A stretch of DNA of 64,000 nucleotides from Cupriavidus taiwanensis (GTDB lineage Bacteria > Pseudomonadota > Gammaproteobacteria > Burkholderiales > Burkholderiaceae): the NCBI RefSeq assembly GCF_900249755.1, contig NZ_LT976854.1:1259322-1323321 (forward strand). Direction: 5' to 3'. The translations under genes were made by a program, and so were the position numbers. Positions 34,285 to 43,309 of this stretch are shown here, in pieces. The number at the start of each line of letters is the position of its first letter. The stretch's first letter is position 1. Below the pieces are notes generated by a model. That model was not told where the DNA came from and ran no database searches. It was given only the letters and a program-made list of their open reading frames with translations.

Positions 34285-34626
34285 ATGCCAGCCACCCGCC
34301 CGCTCCCCACCTTGCGCCTTTCTTTGCGTCTCGCCCCCGCCGACCTGTTCGGCGCCATGGAATGGGTGCTGGCCAATGCGCGCCGTACCGGCCTGGCGCC
34401 GCAGCAGTTGCGCTTCGACACCGCCCCGCAGGCCGTCATGCATGCGACGCTGACGGCAGACGACGCCGGCCTGCTGTGGCTGTTCCTGCGCCGGCTCGAT
34501 AACGGCTTCGACGTGGAGCTGCTGGTCGCGGACGTGGAGGATCCCGACGACGACACGGTGGCAGAACCGGCGCCGCGCGCGGCCACCCGCTGCAACGGCG
34601 CCGCCGCGCTGATGCTGACCGCCTGA
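34285..34626 (+). CDS. Small protein, possibly ACT-like
   Basis: A 113-residue protein without signal peptide. Residues ~9-80 show a beta-alpha-beta pattern (LRLSLRLAPADLFGAMEWVLANARRTG region, AVMHATLTAD, LLWLFLRRLDNGFDVELLV) whose layout recalls the ACT domain of IlvM-type acetohydroxyacid synthase small subunits. The similarity is only in pattern, so the family call is tentative. The C-terminal 30 residues are acidic then Ala-rich. It is divergent from an Lrp-type regulator, itself an amino-acid sensor, which fits an amino-acid-linked role. Confidence 0.5.
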   Translation: MPATRPLPTLRLSLRLAPADLFGAMEWVLANARRTGLAPQQLRFDTAPQAVMHATLTADDAGLLWLFLRRLDNGFDVELLVADVEDPDDDTVAEPAPRAATRCNGAAALMLTA

Positions 34627-34636
34627 GCGGACCAGC

Positions 34637-35560
34637 CTACGCTGCCGCTGCCAGCAACTCGATCCCGTCGAGCTGCGCCGCGCAGGTATCGCGCACGATC
34701 GCGACGAAATCCGCCACGTAGGGCCGCCGCGCCATCGCCGCCGGCACGGTCGCGTAGAGTTCGCTCCACAGCCCCCGGGCGCCGATGCGCTTGGCCAGCA
34801 CGTAGTCGTGGTCGACATAGTTCTTCACGCCCCAGTTGGGCAGCGCCGCGACGCCGCGGCGGCTCGCCACCAGTTGCAGCACCGCCACCGTCAGCTCGGC
34901 GGTGCGCCGCTCCAGGTGGATGCCGGCGGGTTCGAGCACCTCGCGGATCAGGTCGATGCGCGACTCGGGCACCGGGTAGGTAATCAGGGTTTCGCCGGCA
35001 AGGTCGGCGGCTTCGATGCGGCGCTTGTTGCGCAGCCGGTGTTCGTTGGCGATGACCGCCAGGATCTCGAAGCGGAACAGCGGCGCCACCTCCAGCCCGC
35101 GCCGCGCCGCCGGCTGCGAGCCGATCACCATGTCGGCGCGGCCGTTGCGCAGCAGCGCGATCGGGTCGGCATGGAAGCCGGCGACCAGGTCCACTTCCAC
35201 TTCGGGCCAGCGCCGCCGGAATTCGTCCATCACCGGCATCAGCCAGTCAAAGCAGGTATGGCATTCCAGCACCACGCGCAGCTCGCCGCGGGTGTCGCCC
35301 TTGAGCCGTTCGATATCGCGGTCGGCCGCGCTGACCGCGGCCAGCACCTCGCGCGCCAGCGCCAGCAGGCGCTCGCCCGCCGGCGTGAAGCGCAGGCCCT
35401 GGCGCGTGCGGTCGAACAGCGGCACGCCGTAGTGCGCCTCGATCGCCTTGATCTGGTGCGACAGCGCTGACTGGCTGACATGGACGCGCTCGGCCGCGCT
35501 GGCCAGCTTGCCCGACTCGGCAATCGCCACCAGTGAACGCAAATGGCGGACTTCGATCAT
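34637..35560 (-). CDS. metR: MetR-type LysR regulator
   Basis: A 307-residue LysR regulator. The N-terminal helix-turn-helix (LASAAERVHVSQSALSHQIKAIE) is followed by the effector domain. ECHTCFDWLMPVMDEFR and SRRGVAALPNWGVKNY are typical of MetR, the homocysteine-responsive activator of metE. GGAGG lies 6 bases before the ATG at 35560. It is divergent from metE across a 129-bp gap that contains a perfect MetR-type site. This is the classic metR-metE arrangement. Confidence 0.93.
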   Translation of the reverse strand: MIEVRHLRSLVAIAESGKLASAAERVHVSQSALSHQIKAIEAHYGVPLFDRTRQGLRFTPAGERLLALAREVLAAVSAADRDIERLKGDTRGELRVVLECHTCFDWLMPVMDEFRRRWPEVEVDLVAGFHADPIALLRNGRADMVIGSQPAARRGLEVAPLFRFEILAVIANEHRLRNKRRIEAADLAGETLITYPVPESRIDLIREVLEPAGIHLERRTAELTVAVLQLVASRRGVAALPNWGVKNYVDHDYVLAKRIGARGLWSELYATVPAAMARRPYVADFVAIVRDTCAAQLDGIELLAAAA

Positions 35561-35596
35561 GCCTGGCCTCCGCGGTGCCACCTTCCCCGCTTAATA

Positions 35597-35609
35597 TGAA
35601 ATGGATTCA
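35597..35609. promoter_or_regulatory. MetR binding site
   Basis: TGAAATGGATTCA fits the MetR consensus TGAA-N5-TTCA exactly and lies in the metR-metE divergent gap. A further half-site TTCA is at 35636-35639, 27 bp downstream, consistent with the paired weak and strong sites at metE in enterobacteria. Confidence 0.75.
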
Positions 35610-35689
35610 TACGTTGTTTAAAACTTGTCGCTTGATTCATTTTATGGGCAAACCGACACTGTGCGCCAGACCTCTACCGGAGCAAGACC

Positions 35690-38080
35690 ATGGCACGCAC
35701 CCATATCCTCGGCTTTCCCCGCATCGGCGAACGCCGGGAACTCAAATTCGCGCAGGAAGCGTTCTGGCGCGGCGAACGCAGCGAGACCGAACTGCGCGCA
35801 GTCGGCGCCGAGCTGCGGCGCCGCCACTGGCAACTGCAGGCCGGGCGCGGCCTGGATACCGTCGCCACCGGCGACTTTGCCTGGTACGACCAGATGCTGA
35901 GCCTGACCGCGCTGCTGGGCGCGCTGCCGCGCCGCTTCGACTTCGATCCGGCGCAACTGACGCTGGCGCAGTATTTCGAACTGGCCCGCGGCAACCGCGA
36001 GCAGCCGGCGATGGAAATGACCAAGTGGTTCGACACCAACTACCACTACCTGGTCCCCGAGCTGGACGCCGACACCACCTTCGACGGCGGACCGCAATGG
36101 TTCTTCGAGGAAACCGATGAAGCGCTGGCGCTGGGGCTGCGCGCCCGTCCGGCGCTGATCGGCCCCGTCACCTACCTGTGGCTGTCCAAGAGCCATGTGC
36201 CCGGCTTCGACCGCCTGTCGCTGCTGCCGCGGCTGCTGCACGCGTATCGCCGCATCCTTGCCCAGCTGCAGGCGCGCGGCATCGAATGGGTGCAGATCGA
36301 CGAGCCGGCGCTGTGCCTGGACCTGGAACCGGCCTGGCTGGACGCCTTCGACACCGCCTACGCCGCGCTGCGCGAGGGCGGTCAGCCAGCCGCTCCGAAG
36401 CTGCTGCTGGCGACCTATTTCGACACCGCCGCCGACCATGCGCAGCGCGCGGCCGCGCTGCCGGTCGACGGCTTCCATATCGACCTGGTGCGCGCCCCCG
36501 CGCAACTGGCGGCGTGGCAGGCCGCGCTGCCCGGGCATGCGGTGCTGTCGCTGGGCGTGATCGACGGCCGCAATATCTGGCGCACCGACCTGCGCCGCGT
36601 GCTGGCCCTGCTGCGCCCGCTGCACGGCGCGCTGGGCGAGCGCCTGTGGCTGGCGCCGTCGTGCTCGCTGCTGCATGTGCCGGTGTCGCTGGCACAGGAG
36701 GCGCGGCTCGATGCCGAGCTGAAGTCCTGGCTCGCCTTCGCCACGGAAAAGCTGGACGAGCTGTCGGTGCTGGCCCGCGCACTGGACCATGGCGACGCGG
36801 CCGTCGCCGACGCCCTGGCCGCATCGGACGCCGCACAGGCGTCGCGCCGGGCCTCGCGGCGCGTGGTCAACCCGCGCGTGCAGCAGCGCCTGGCCGGCGT
36901 GAACGACGCGATGGCCCGACGCGCCAGCCCCTTCGCCGAGCGCATCGAGCGCCAGCGCGCGGCGCTGGCGCTGCCGCTGTTGCCGACCACCACGATCGGC
37001 TCGTTCCCGCAGACCGCGGCAATCCGCCAGACCCGGGCCGCCTTCAAGCGCGGCGAGATCGGCGCGCTGGAATACCTGGAGCGCATCCGCGCCGAGATCG
37101 CGCTGGCAGTGCGCAAGCAGGAAGCGCTGGGGCTGGACGTGCTGGTGCACGGCGAGGCCGAGCGCAACGACATGGTCGAATACTTCGGCGAGCAGTTGTG
37201 CGGCTATGGCTTTACCGAGAACGGCTGGGTGCAGAGCTACGGCTCGCGCTGCGTCAAGCCGCCGGTGATCTACGGCGACGTGTACCGCCCGGAACCGATG
37301 ACGGTCGACACCGCCCGCTACGCGCAGTCGCTGACCGAGCGGCCGATGAAGGGCATGCTGACCGGCCCCATCACCATGCTGCAGTGGTCCTTCGTGCGCG
37401 ACGACCAGCCGCGCGCCACCACCGCGCGCCAGCTCGCGCTGGCGATCCGCGACGAGGTGTGCGACCTGGAGCAGGCCGGCATCCGCGTGATCCAGATCGA
37501 TGAACCGGCGCTGCGCGAAGGGCTGCCGCTGCGCCGCGCCGACTGGGACGCCTACCTGGACTGGGCCGTGACCGCGTTCCGCCTGTCGGCCAGCGGCGTG
37601 CAGGACCAGACCCAGATCCACACGCATATGTGCTATGCCGAGTTCAACGACATCCTGCCCGCGATCGCGGCGCTGGACGCGGACGTGATCACCATCGAGA
37701 CCTCGCGCTCGGCAATGGAATTGCTGGAGGGCTTCGGCGACTTCGACTACCCCAACGAGATCGGGCCGGGCGTCTATGACATCCACTCGCCGCGCGTGCC
37801 GTCGGTGCAGGCGATGGAGCGGCTGCTCGATCGCGCCTGCGAGGTGGTGCCGCCGCAGCGGCTGTGGGTCAACCCGGACTGCGGCCTGAAGACGCGCGGC
37901 TGGGAGGAAACCGAAGCGGCGCTGGCCAACATGGTCAGTGCGGCGCGCGCGCTGCGCCAGCGCCTGTCGGCGCCGGAGGTCGCGGCATGGAAGCGCGTCG
38001 AGCGCACGGGCGCGACCGTGGCCGCGCCGGTGCCGCACGCGGCCGGCGCCTGCACCGCCTGCGCCACGCACGCGCACTGA
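35690..38080 (+). CDS. metE: Cobalamin-independent methionine synthase
   Basis: A 796-residue enzyme that transfers a methyl group from methyltetrahydropteroyl-triglutamate to homocysteine. Two related barrels are present: the N-terminal one begins HILGFPRIGERRELKFA, and the C-terminal one begins near residue 430 with TTTIGSFPQTAAIR. Zinc ligands are His646, Cys648 (THMCYAEF), Glu670 and Cys731 (NPDCGLKTRGW), each 5 later than in E. coli MetE. GGAG lies 9 bases before the ATG. Controlled by the divergent metR. A strong bidirectional terminator follows. Confidence 0.97.
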   Translation: MARTHILGFPRIGERRELKFAQEAFWRGERSETELRAVGAELRRRHWQLQAGRGLDTVATGDFAWYDQMLSLTALLGALPRRFDFDPAQLTLAQYFELARGNREQPAMEMTKWFDTNYHYLVPELDADTTFDGGPQWFFEETDEALALGLRARPALIGPVTYLWLSKSHVPGFDRLSLLPRLLHAYRRILAQLQARGIEWVQIDEPALCLDLEPAWLDAFDTAYAALREGGQPAAPKLLLATYFDTAADHAQRAAALPVDGFHIDLVRAPAQLAAWQAALPGHAVLSLGVIDGRNIWRTDLRRVLALLRPLHGALGERLWLAPSCSLLHVPVSLAQEARLDAELKSWLAFATEKLDELSVLARALDHGDAAVADALAASDAAQASRRASRRVVNPRVQQRLAGVNDAMARRASPFAERIERQRAALALPLLPTTTIGSFPQTAAIRQTRAAFKRGEIGALEYLERIRAEIALAVRKQEALGLDVLVHGEAERNDMVEYFGEQLCGYGFTENGWVQSYGSRCVKPPVIYGDVYRPEPMTVDTARYAQSLTERPMKGMLTGPITMLQWSFVRDDQPRATTARQLALAIRDEVCDLEQAGIRVIQIDEPALREGLPLRRADWDAYLDWAVTAFRLSASGVQDQTQIHTHMCYAEFNDILPAIAALDADVITIETSRSAMELLEGFGDFDYPNEIGPGVYDIHSPRVPSVQAMERLLDRACEVVPPQRLWVNPDCGLKTRGWEETEAALANMVSAARALRQRLSAPEVAAWKRVERTGATVAAPVPHAAGACTACATHAH

Positions 38081-38105
38081 CCAGCCGGCCGGCGCCACGT
38101 AAAAG

Positions 38106-38141
38106 AACAGGCCGCATGCCCGTCGGGGCATGCGGCCTGTT
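38106..38141. terminator. Bidirectional terminator between metE and the convergent gene
   Basis: A perfect 16-bp stem (left arm AACAGGCCGCATGCCC) closes on a GTCG loop. A-rich sequence on the left gives a U tract for the - strand transcript, and TTTG follows on the + strand. Confidence 0.8.
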
Positions 38142-38162
38142 TGCCTGCCAGCGCCTGGCGGA

Positions 38163-39575
38163 TCAGTTCACCCGCATCACCGGCGGCGGCATCCAGGTGC
38201 CGTCCAGCAGCGCCTGTTCCGGCCAGTACGCGCGCAGCATCATGTTCAGGCCATCGGGCGGCGCCGGCAGCCAGTTGGCCGCCCTGGCGCCGGCCGGGCG
38301 CTCATGCTGGATGTAGATATCGAGCGAGCCGTCGCGGTTGTAGCGCAGGCGGTCGCGGCTGCCGATGGCATAGCGCTGGATCGGGTTCGGCACGAAGGCC
38401 TGGCGCTCGTTGTACAGCGTCAGCGACCAGAACGCGCGCGCCGGCGGCAGCTGGTGCTTGTCGAAGTGCAGCACGTAACGCGCCCCGCCCTGCAGCGGCT
38501 TGCCATTGGCATCGGTGCGGGTGGAGGCGTAGATCGCATCCTCCGGCAGGTTGGCGCCGAGCCCCACCCACGCGGTGACCGCGCGGCGGCCATAGCTGGT
38601 GCCGTAGGTGCCGAGGTCGCGATGCATGACCCAGCCGTTGCCGGCGTCGGCGTTGCCCTTGCGCGCGGCCTGCTCGATCGCCGCCAGCGCGGCGGTGGCG
38701 CCCTCCTGCACCGCCCGCGCGGTGGACGGCTCCATCACCGTGGTCTTGAACGGCACGCCGGGGCGGATGCCCATGCGGCGCATCTTCTCGACCATGGCGC
38801 TGTCGGCCGGCGCCGGCGGGTTGGCCGGCAGCAGTGCGGCAAAGCGCGAGAAGAACGCCTGCGCGTCCATGGCTGCCACCTGCTCCACCGGGGCGCTGTC
38901 GGGATCGAGCGCGGGCCGCGGCGCGGCCTTGTCCGGCACGCGGCGGCCGCCGCCCCAGGCCGACAGCGGCGTCAGCCGGTACTGGTCCTGCAGCCGGTGC
39001 ACCGCGGGGAAGTCCTGCTTGCCGCTGGCTTGCGTGCGGCCGATCAGCCAGACCATCGAGGTGGGCGAGCGGATCTCCTGCATGCCCTTGGGCAGCGTGC
39101 CGCGCCAGTCCGGACCGGTGATGGCGAAGTTGCCGCGGCGCGTGCCGGTGGTGCGCTTGCCCGGTGCGGCGAACACGTTGGTCCACGCATCCATCAACGG
39201 CATCAGGTAATAACGCCCGCGCGTATCGGGCACGGACAGGATCACCGGCTCGCGCGACAGGTCCAGCCACGCCGACGAGTACAGCGTGTCGGCATTGGGG
39301 CTGACCACCTCGGTGAAGGTGGCATCCGGGAAGGTGCGCTTGTGGCTGAAGGTGTTGGCGGGCGTGCGCAGCGTCATCAGCTCGCGCGTCACGTCCATCA
39401 GCACCATCGGATAGGCAAAGGTGAAGACCTCGGCGGACAAGGCCTTCATGGCCTGGTCGGAGGGCGGCTGTTCGGCGGCGGCCGGGTTGCCGGCATAGTC
39501 AGGCGCGGTGGCGCAGCCGGACAGCATGACGGCGAGCGTGACCGCGCCCGCCAGTTGACGAAAGATAGGCTTCAT
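38163..39575 (-). CDS. DUF1254/DUF1214 lipoprotein
   Basis: A 470-residue protein with a lipoprotein signal (AVMLSGC, lipidated Cys near residue 21). The N-terminal domain shows DUF1254 features (EVFTFAYPMVLMDVTRELM, PNADTLYSSAWLDL, RYYLMPLMDAWTNVF), and the C-terminal domain shows DUF1214 features (FWSLTLYNERQAFVPNPI, YAIGSRD). The function of the family is unknown; members are common in soil and aquatic proteobacteria. The start used is the Met just before the signal peptide; upstream in-frame codons lack a signal. Converges on metE. Confidence 0.85.
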   Translation of the reverse strand: MKPIFRQLAGAVTLAVMLSGCATAPDYAGNPAAAEQPPSDQAMKALSAEVFTFAYPMVLMDVTRELMTLRTPANTFSHKRTFPDATFTEVVSPNADTLYSSAWLDLSREPVILSVPDTRGRYYLMPLMDAWTNVFAAPGKRTTGTRRGNFAITGPDWRGTLPKGMQEIRSPTSMVWLIGRTQASGKQDFPAVHRLQDQYRLTPLSAWGGGRRVPDKAAPRPALDPDSAPVEQVAAMDAQAFFSRFAALLPANPPAPADSAMVEKMRRMGIRPGVPFKTTVMEPSTARAVQEGATAALAAIEQAARKGNADAGNGWVMHRDLGTYGTSYGRRAVTAWVGLGANLPEDAIYASTRTDANGKPLQGGARYVLHFDKHQLPPARAFWSLTLYNERQAFVPNPIQRYAIGSRDRLRYNRDGSLDIYIQHERPAGARAANWLPAPPDGLNMMLRAYWPEQALLDGTWMPPPVMRVN

Positions 39576-39816
39576 GACCCCGATTCCCAAAGTTCTTGCG
39601 TGTTCTCCGGGCATTGCGGCTATGACTGCCGGCATGTCGTCCCGAAGGCGCATCTGTCCGTCGCATCTTGTCCGCGCGCTGCCGGCCTGTCAATTCCACG
39701 AAGGCGGGGAAAGCGCGCAGGCACACCTATGGCAAGCCGCGATGGCAAATGCGTGCATGATAAGCCACGCCGCGAAACTTTGCCGTCAAGCCGTTCCGGC
39801 ACGGCGCCGGCGCGGT

Positions 39817-40194
39817 TCAGTACCGCATCTGGACATCGTCGACCTTGCCGGTGCGCGCGTTGTACAGGCAGACGTAGTGGAAGCCGATCGCTGATTCGCT
39901 GTTGTCGGGCTCGAACACGCCTTCGCCGTTGACCGAGGTCTGCGCGTTGGGACGCTGGTAGTACTGCTCGCGGTCGGCCATCAGCATCACGCTGCCCGGC
40001 TGCGGGTAGCGTCGCTGCAGGGCTTCCGCCACCGCGGGCTCGCAGGCCGCGGAGGCCGCGCGGGACATGGCCTGGGGGTCGACGGTGATGCGGGTGGCGG
40101 GCGGCGGCACCGGGCGCGGCGCCAGTTGCGGCGGCGTCTCGCAGGCCGCCAGCAGGCACGCAACCGGCAGGCACAGGTAAGAAGCTCGGATCAC
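39817..40194 (-). CDS. Small lipoprotein of unknown function
   Basis: A 125-residue protein with a lipoprotein signal (LPVACLLAACETPP, lipobox LAAC, Cys18). The mature part begins Pro-rich and then has a compact region with two further Cys residues (AACEPAV and HYVCLYNA). It ends GKVDDVQMRY, a pattern like small periplasmic beta-sheet domains. The start is GTG, supported by GGAGG 6 bases upstream. No family recognised. The 241-bp gap between it and the DUF1254 gene shows no gene I can support. Confidence 0.75.
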   Translation of the reverse strand: MIRASYLCLPVACLLAACETPPQLAPRPVPPPATRITVDPQAMSRAASAACEPAVAEALQRRYPQPGSVMLMADREQYYQRPNAQTSVNGEGVFEPDNSESAIGFHYVCLYNARTGKVDDVQMRY

Positions 40195-40443
40195 GCGGAC
40201 CTCCTCCGGTAGGAACGCCGGCGTGGCGCTCCGGAAAGTGAAGCGGAGCTATCAGGTTACTGCCTGCGGCCGGAAAAGCCAAAGCCCGCCCACCCGCGCC
40301 GCAAGCCCGGGGTCACCGTGGCGGCCGCCGCGGCGCCGGGATTCCCCGGACTTTCGAATCCGCGAACGCGGCTAAACTAGCGCACGCGGCGTGCCCCGCC
40401 CTGCCCCCGGCGCGCCTCACGTACAACCCACGATGCCGACACA

Positions 40444-42141
40444 ATGACAACCACAGAGACAAGCGGCAACCGCCCCGCCAACCCCACGCCGCTGCTGCGC
40501 ACGGCCGCCAGCCTGCTGGTGGTGCGCGACGCGCCCGCCGGCATGGAAGTGCTGCTGGTGCGCCGCGTCGAACGCGCCAACGACCGCAGCAGCGGCGCTT
40601 ATGTTTTCCCCGGCGGCACCCTCGATGCGCAAGACCGGCACCTGCACCCGCACGCCCACGGCCTCGATGACGTGCTCGCCAGCGAACGCCTGGGCCTGCC
40701 GGCCAGCGGCCTGGACTTCTACCTCGCCGCGGTGCGCGAGTGCTTTGAAGAGGCCGGCCTGCTGTTCGCCTGCGACCACCAGGGGCGCCTGCGCGCGCCG
40801 CACGAGCTGGACACCGCGCAGCAGGCGCTGCTGCGCGAGGCCGTGCAGCGCGGCGGCCCGGGATTGGCCCACGCCTGCGAGCAACTGGGCCTGCGCCTGG
40901 CGGCGGACCGCCTTGCCTATCACAGCTACTGGCTGACGCCGCCCGGCCTGCCCAAGCGTTTCGATACCCGCTTCTTCGTCGCGGTCGCACCCGAAGGCCA
41001 GCTTGCCGTGCCCGACGGCACCGAGATCGTCGAGCACCGCTGGGTGCGCCCGGCCGAGGCGGCCGACCCGGCCAGCGGCCTGCCGATGATGCATGTCACG
41101 CGCCGCACGCTGGGCTCGATCGCGCAGTTCGAGACCGCCGCCGCCTGCTTTGCCTATTTCTCGCAGTTGCGCGGCATCGCCTGCATCATGCCGCGGCTCG
41201 CCACCGGCGCGGCTGGGGTGCGACCGGTGATGCCGAACGAGCCGTGCTACGCCGAGATCGGCCGCATCGATCCCGACGGCAAGGTGCACGGCCGCTACGA
41301 ACTTGCACCCGGCGTGCCGGTGCAGTTGTCCGAACGGGTGTGGCGCGTCACGGCCAACAATGGCAGCGTAATGACCGGCCCGGGCACCAACACCTACCTG
41401 GTCGGCGGCGGCGCGCGCAACGAATGGGCCGTGATCGATCCGGGCCCGGACGACGGCGAGCATGTGCGCGCCATCCTGGAAGCCGCGCCCGGCCCGATCC
41501 GCTGGATTCTCGCCACGCACACGCACCTGGACCATTCGCCCGCGGCGGCGGCGCTGCAGGCCGCCACCGGTGCCACCGTGCTGGGACGCGCCGCCCCCGC
41601 CGGCCCGTGGCAGGACCCCAGCTTCGCGCCGCAGCGCGAACTGGTGCACGGCGAGCGCCTGGCCCTGGCCGAAGACTGCACGCTGCGCGTATGCCACACC
41701 CCCGGCCATGCGTCCAACCATCTCTGCTACCTGCTGGAAGAAGAAAAGACTCTCTTCACCGGCGACCACGTGATGCAGGGATCGACGGTCGTGATCGGCC
41801 CGCCCGATGGCGACATGCGCGCCTACCTCGACTCGCTCGCGGCGCTGCAGGAAGAAGACCTGGAGTGGCTGGCGCCGGGGCACGGTTTCCTGATCGCGCG
41901 CCCGCAGGACGCCATCCGCATCCTGGTGCGCCACCGCCTGCAGCGCGAGGCCAAGGTGGCCGGCGCGCTGCGCGAACTCGGTCCTGCCGCGCTTGGCGAG
42001 CTGGTGCTGCGCGTCTATGACGATGTGCCGCCGCGCATGCACCCGGTGGCGCAGCGCTCGCTGCTTGCGCACCTGATCAAGCTGCGCGACGAAGGCAAGG
42101 CGCGCGAGGCGGACGGCATCTGGTCGGAAGCGGCGGGCTGA
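40444..42141 (+). CDS. Nudix hydrolase / metallo-beta-lactamase fusion
   Basis: A 565-residue two-domain protein. Residues ~15-245 are a Nudix domain: VFPGGTL (54-60) and VRECFEEAGLL (97-107) form the Nudix box, but about 35 residues separate the Gly and the REcxEE part, as in the NUDT7/8/19 (CoA/acyl-CoA) branch. Residues ~295-480 are a metallo-beta-lactamase domain with HTHLDH (359-364), TPGH (His422) and GDH (440-442). The last ~80 residues form a winged-helix-like LACTB2-type tail. LACTB2 relatives are RNases, while others are hydrolases of thioesters. The fusion suggests linked hydrolysis of an acyl-CoA-like or nucleotide substrate; the actual substrate is unknown. Confidence 0.88.
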   Translation: MTTTETSGNRPANPTPLLRTAASLLVVRDAPAGMEVLLVRRVERANDRSSGAYVFPGGTLDAQDRHLHPHAHGLDDVLASERLGLPASGLDFYLAAVRECFEEAGLLFACDHQGRLRAPHELDTAQQALLREAVQRGGPGLAHACEQLGLRLAADRLAYHSYWLTPPGLPKRFDTRFFVAVAPEGQLAVPDGTEIVEHRWVRPAEAADPASGLPMMHVTRRTLGSIAQFETAAACFAYFSQLRGIACIMPRLATGAAGVRPVMPNEPCYAEIGRIDPDGKVHGRYELAPGVPVQLSERVWRVTANNGSVMTGPGTNTYLVGGGARNEWAVIDPGPDDGEHVRAILEAAPGPIRWILATHTHLDHSPAAAALQAATGATVLGRAAPAGPWQDPSFAPQRELVHGERLALAEDCTLRVCHTPGHASNHLCYLLEEEKTLFTGDHVMQGSTVVIGPPDGDMRAYLDSLAALQEEDLEWLAPGHGFLIARPQDAIRILVRHRLQREAKVAGALRELGPAALGELVLRVYDDVPPRMHPVAQRSLLAHLIKLRDEGKAREADGIWSEAAG

Positions 42142-42178
42142 CGCCGGCGGCGGCATTGAAGATTTTTCGGCGGGGGGC

Positions 42179-42206
42179 TTGCGCAAACCAATAATTGCGA
42201 TACAAT
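42179..42206 (+). promoter_or_regulatory. Promoter of tRNA-Arg
   Basis: -35 TTGCGC (42179-42184), 16-bp spacer and -10 TACAAT (42201-42206), with the tRNA starting 15 bases later. Confidence 0.7.
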
Positions 42207-42220
42207 TGCGCCTCTCGTGT

Positions 42221-42297
42221 GCGGCTGTAGCTCAGTTGGATAGAGTACTTGGCTACGAACCAAGGGGTCGTGGGTTCGAATCCTGCCAGCCGCGCCA
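42221..42297 (+). tRNA. tRNA-Arg (anticodon ACG)
   Basis: A 77-base cloverleaf. Acceptor arms GCGGCTG and CAGCCGC pair fully, the discriminator is G and CCA is encoded. The anticodon arm CTTGG-CTACGAA-CCAAG gives anticodon ACG, whose first base would be deaminated to inosine to read CGU, CGC and CGA. The T loop TTCGAAT is standard. Confidence 0.97.
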
Positions 42298-42310
42298 CCT
42301 ATGCAGAAAG

Positions 42311-42342
42311 AAAAAGGGCTTCCGGAAACGGAAGCCCTTTTT
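42311..42342 (+). terminator. Terminator after tRNA-Arg
   Basis: 14-bp stem AAAAAGGGCTTCCG with a GAAA loop and its complement ending in five T. It is 14 bases after the tRNA and should also work for the convergent gene. Confidence 0.88.
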
Positions 42343-42394
42343 CCATTGCTGCGCGCCTGTTGCGCGCCACTGCCCCCACCACCCCTGCGAATCC

Positions 42395-43309
42395 CTACCA
42401 CCGATACCGCGCCCCGACGGTTCCGCTCGGGTTGCGCCCCGCGCGGACCTTGAACCACAGCTTCACACCGGTCTTGGTATTGCCATGCGCACCGATATTG
42501 AACGAGAACAGTCCGCGCAGCAGGTCGGCATCGATCTTGGTGCCGTTGATATTGATGACCTGCTTGCGGCTTTCCTGCCACCAGTCAGCCTCGACGAACG
42601 GATAGATGCCCGCCAGCCGCGTCGGCTGCGCGCCGTACAGGCGCACGCCGATGCCGGTCGCGCTGGCATCGCCAGGCATGGCTTGCGACAACATGTTCGG
42701 ATCAGCGCTGGTGCCGGGCTGGTAGGCCAGCTGCACGCGCGGCTGGATGGTCAGCCCGCCCGCGCGCGGCACCACCGCATCCATGGCCAGCGCCATGGTG
42801 CGCACGCGGCTGTCGGCAAAGCCGCTGGCGGTGGTGATGTCATCGAGATGCAGCGACACCCGGCGCGCACGTTCCGACGTGGCCGCGCTGTCGCGGTCCG
42901 TGGCGGCAAGGCCCGGGGCATCGTCATCGGGCCCGGCGCCCGTGGCGCGCGTCAGGAGGGAAGCAGAGGGGGATGACTGCGGCGCCGCCGCGTATTCGAC
43001 GACGACCGGCTCCAGGGGCTGGACCATCCAGCCGCTTGGCTCGGAGCCTTCGGCGAGTTGATCGGGACCCTGCGCCGCTTCTGCCAGCTCCGGCAGCGCC
43101 AGGCTGGCCTGCAGCGGCGGGGCAGCGCCGGCAGCGTCGTGGAACTCCGGCAAGGCTTCGTCTGCGTGGGCCAGCGCACACAACAGCATGGCCAGGATGG
43201 CGCAGTAATGCAGGTGATGGTGGACGATGCCGGGATGCGCGGCACAGCCGTGCCATCCGGGGTTCGTCCCCGCCTCCCTCTCTCTCGATGATGACAAGAC
43301 CACAGTCAT
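42395..43309 (-). CDS. Exported autotransporter-like outer-membrane protein
   Basis: A 304-residue protein. A hydrophobic segment at residues ~30-46 (HYCAILAMLLCALAHA) serves as signal peptide. The first ~130 mature residues are acidic and Ala/Pro-rich. The last ~140 look like amphipathic beta strands of an autotransporter-type barrel (GGLTIQPRVQLAYQPG, GIGVRLYGAQPTRLAGIYPFVEADWW, GVKLWFKVRAGR) and end in an aromatic residue (YRW), the usual outer-membrane assembly signal. The barrel is shorter than the typical ~270 residues, so this may be a partial or minimal form. Start 43309 has AGGTGG upstream. Confidence 0.6.
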   Translation of the reverse strand: MTVVLSSSREREAGTNPGWHGCAAHPGIVHHHLHYCAILAMLLCALAHADEALPEFHDAAGAAPPLQASLALPELAEAAQGPDQLAEGSEPSGWMVQPLEPVVVEYAAAPQSSPSASLLTRATGAGPDDDAPGLAATDRDSAATSERARRVSLHLDDITTASGFADSRVRTMALAMDAVVPRAGGLTIQPRVQLAYQPGTSADPNMLSQAMPGDASATGIGVRLYGAQPTRLAGIYPFVEADWWQESRKQVININGTKIDADLLRGLFSFNIGAHGNTKTGVKLWFKVRAGRNPSGTVGARYRW

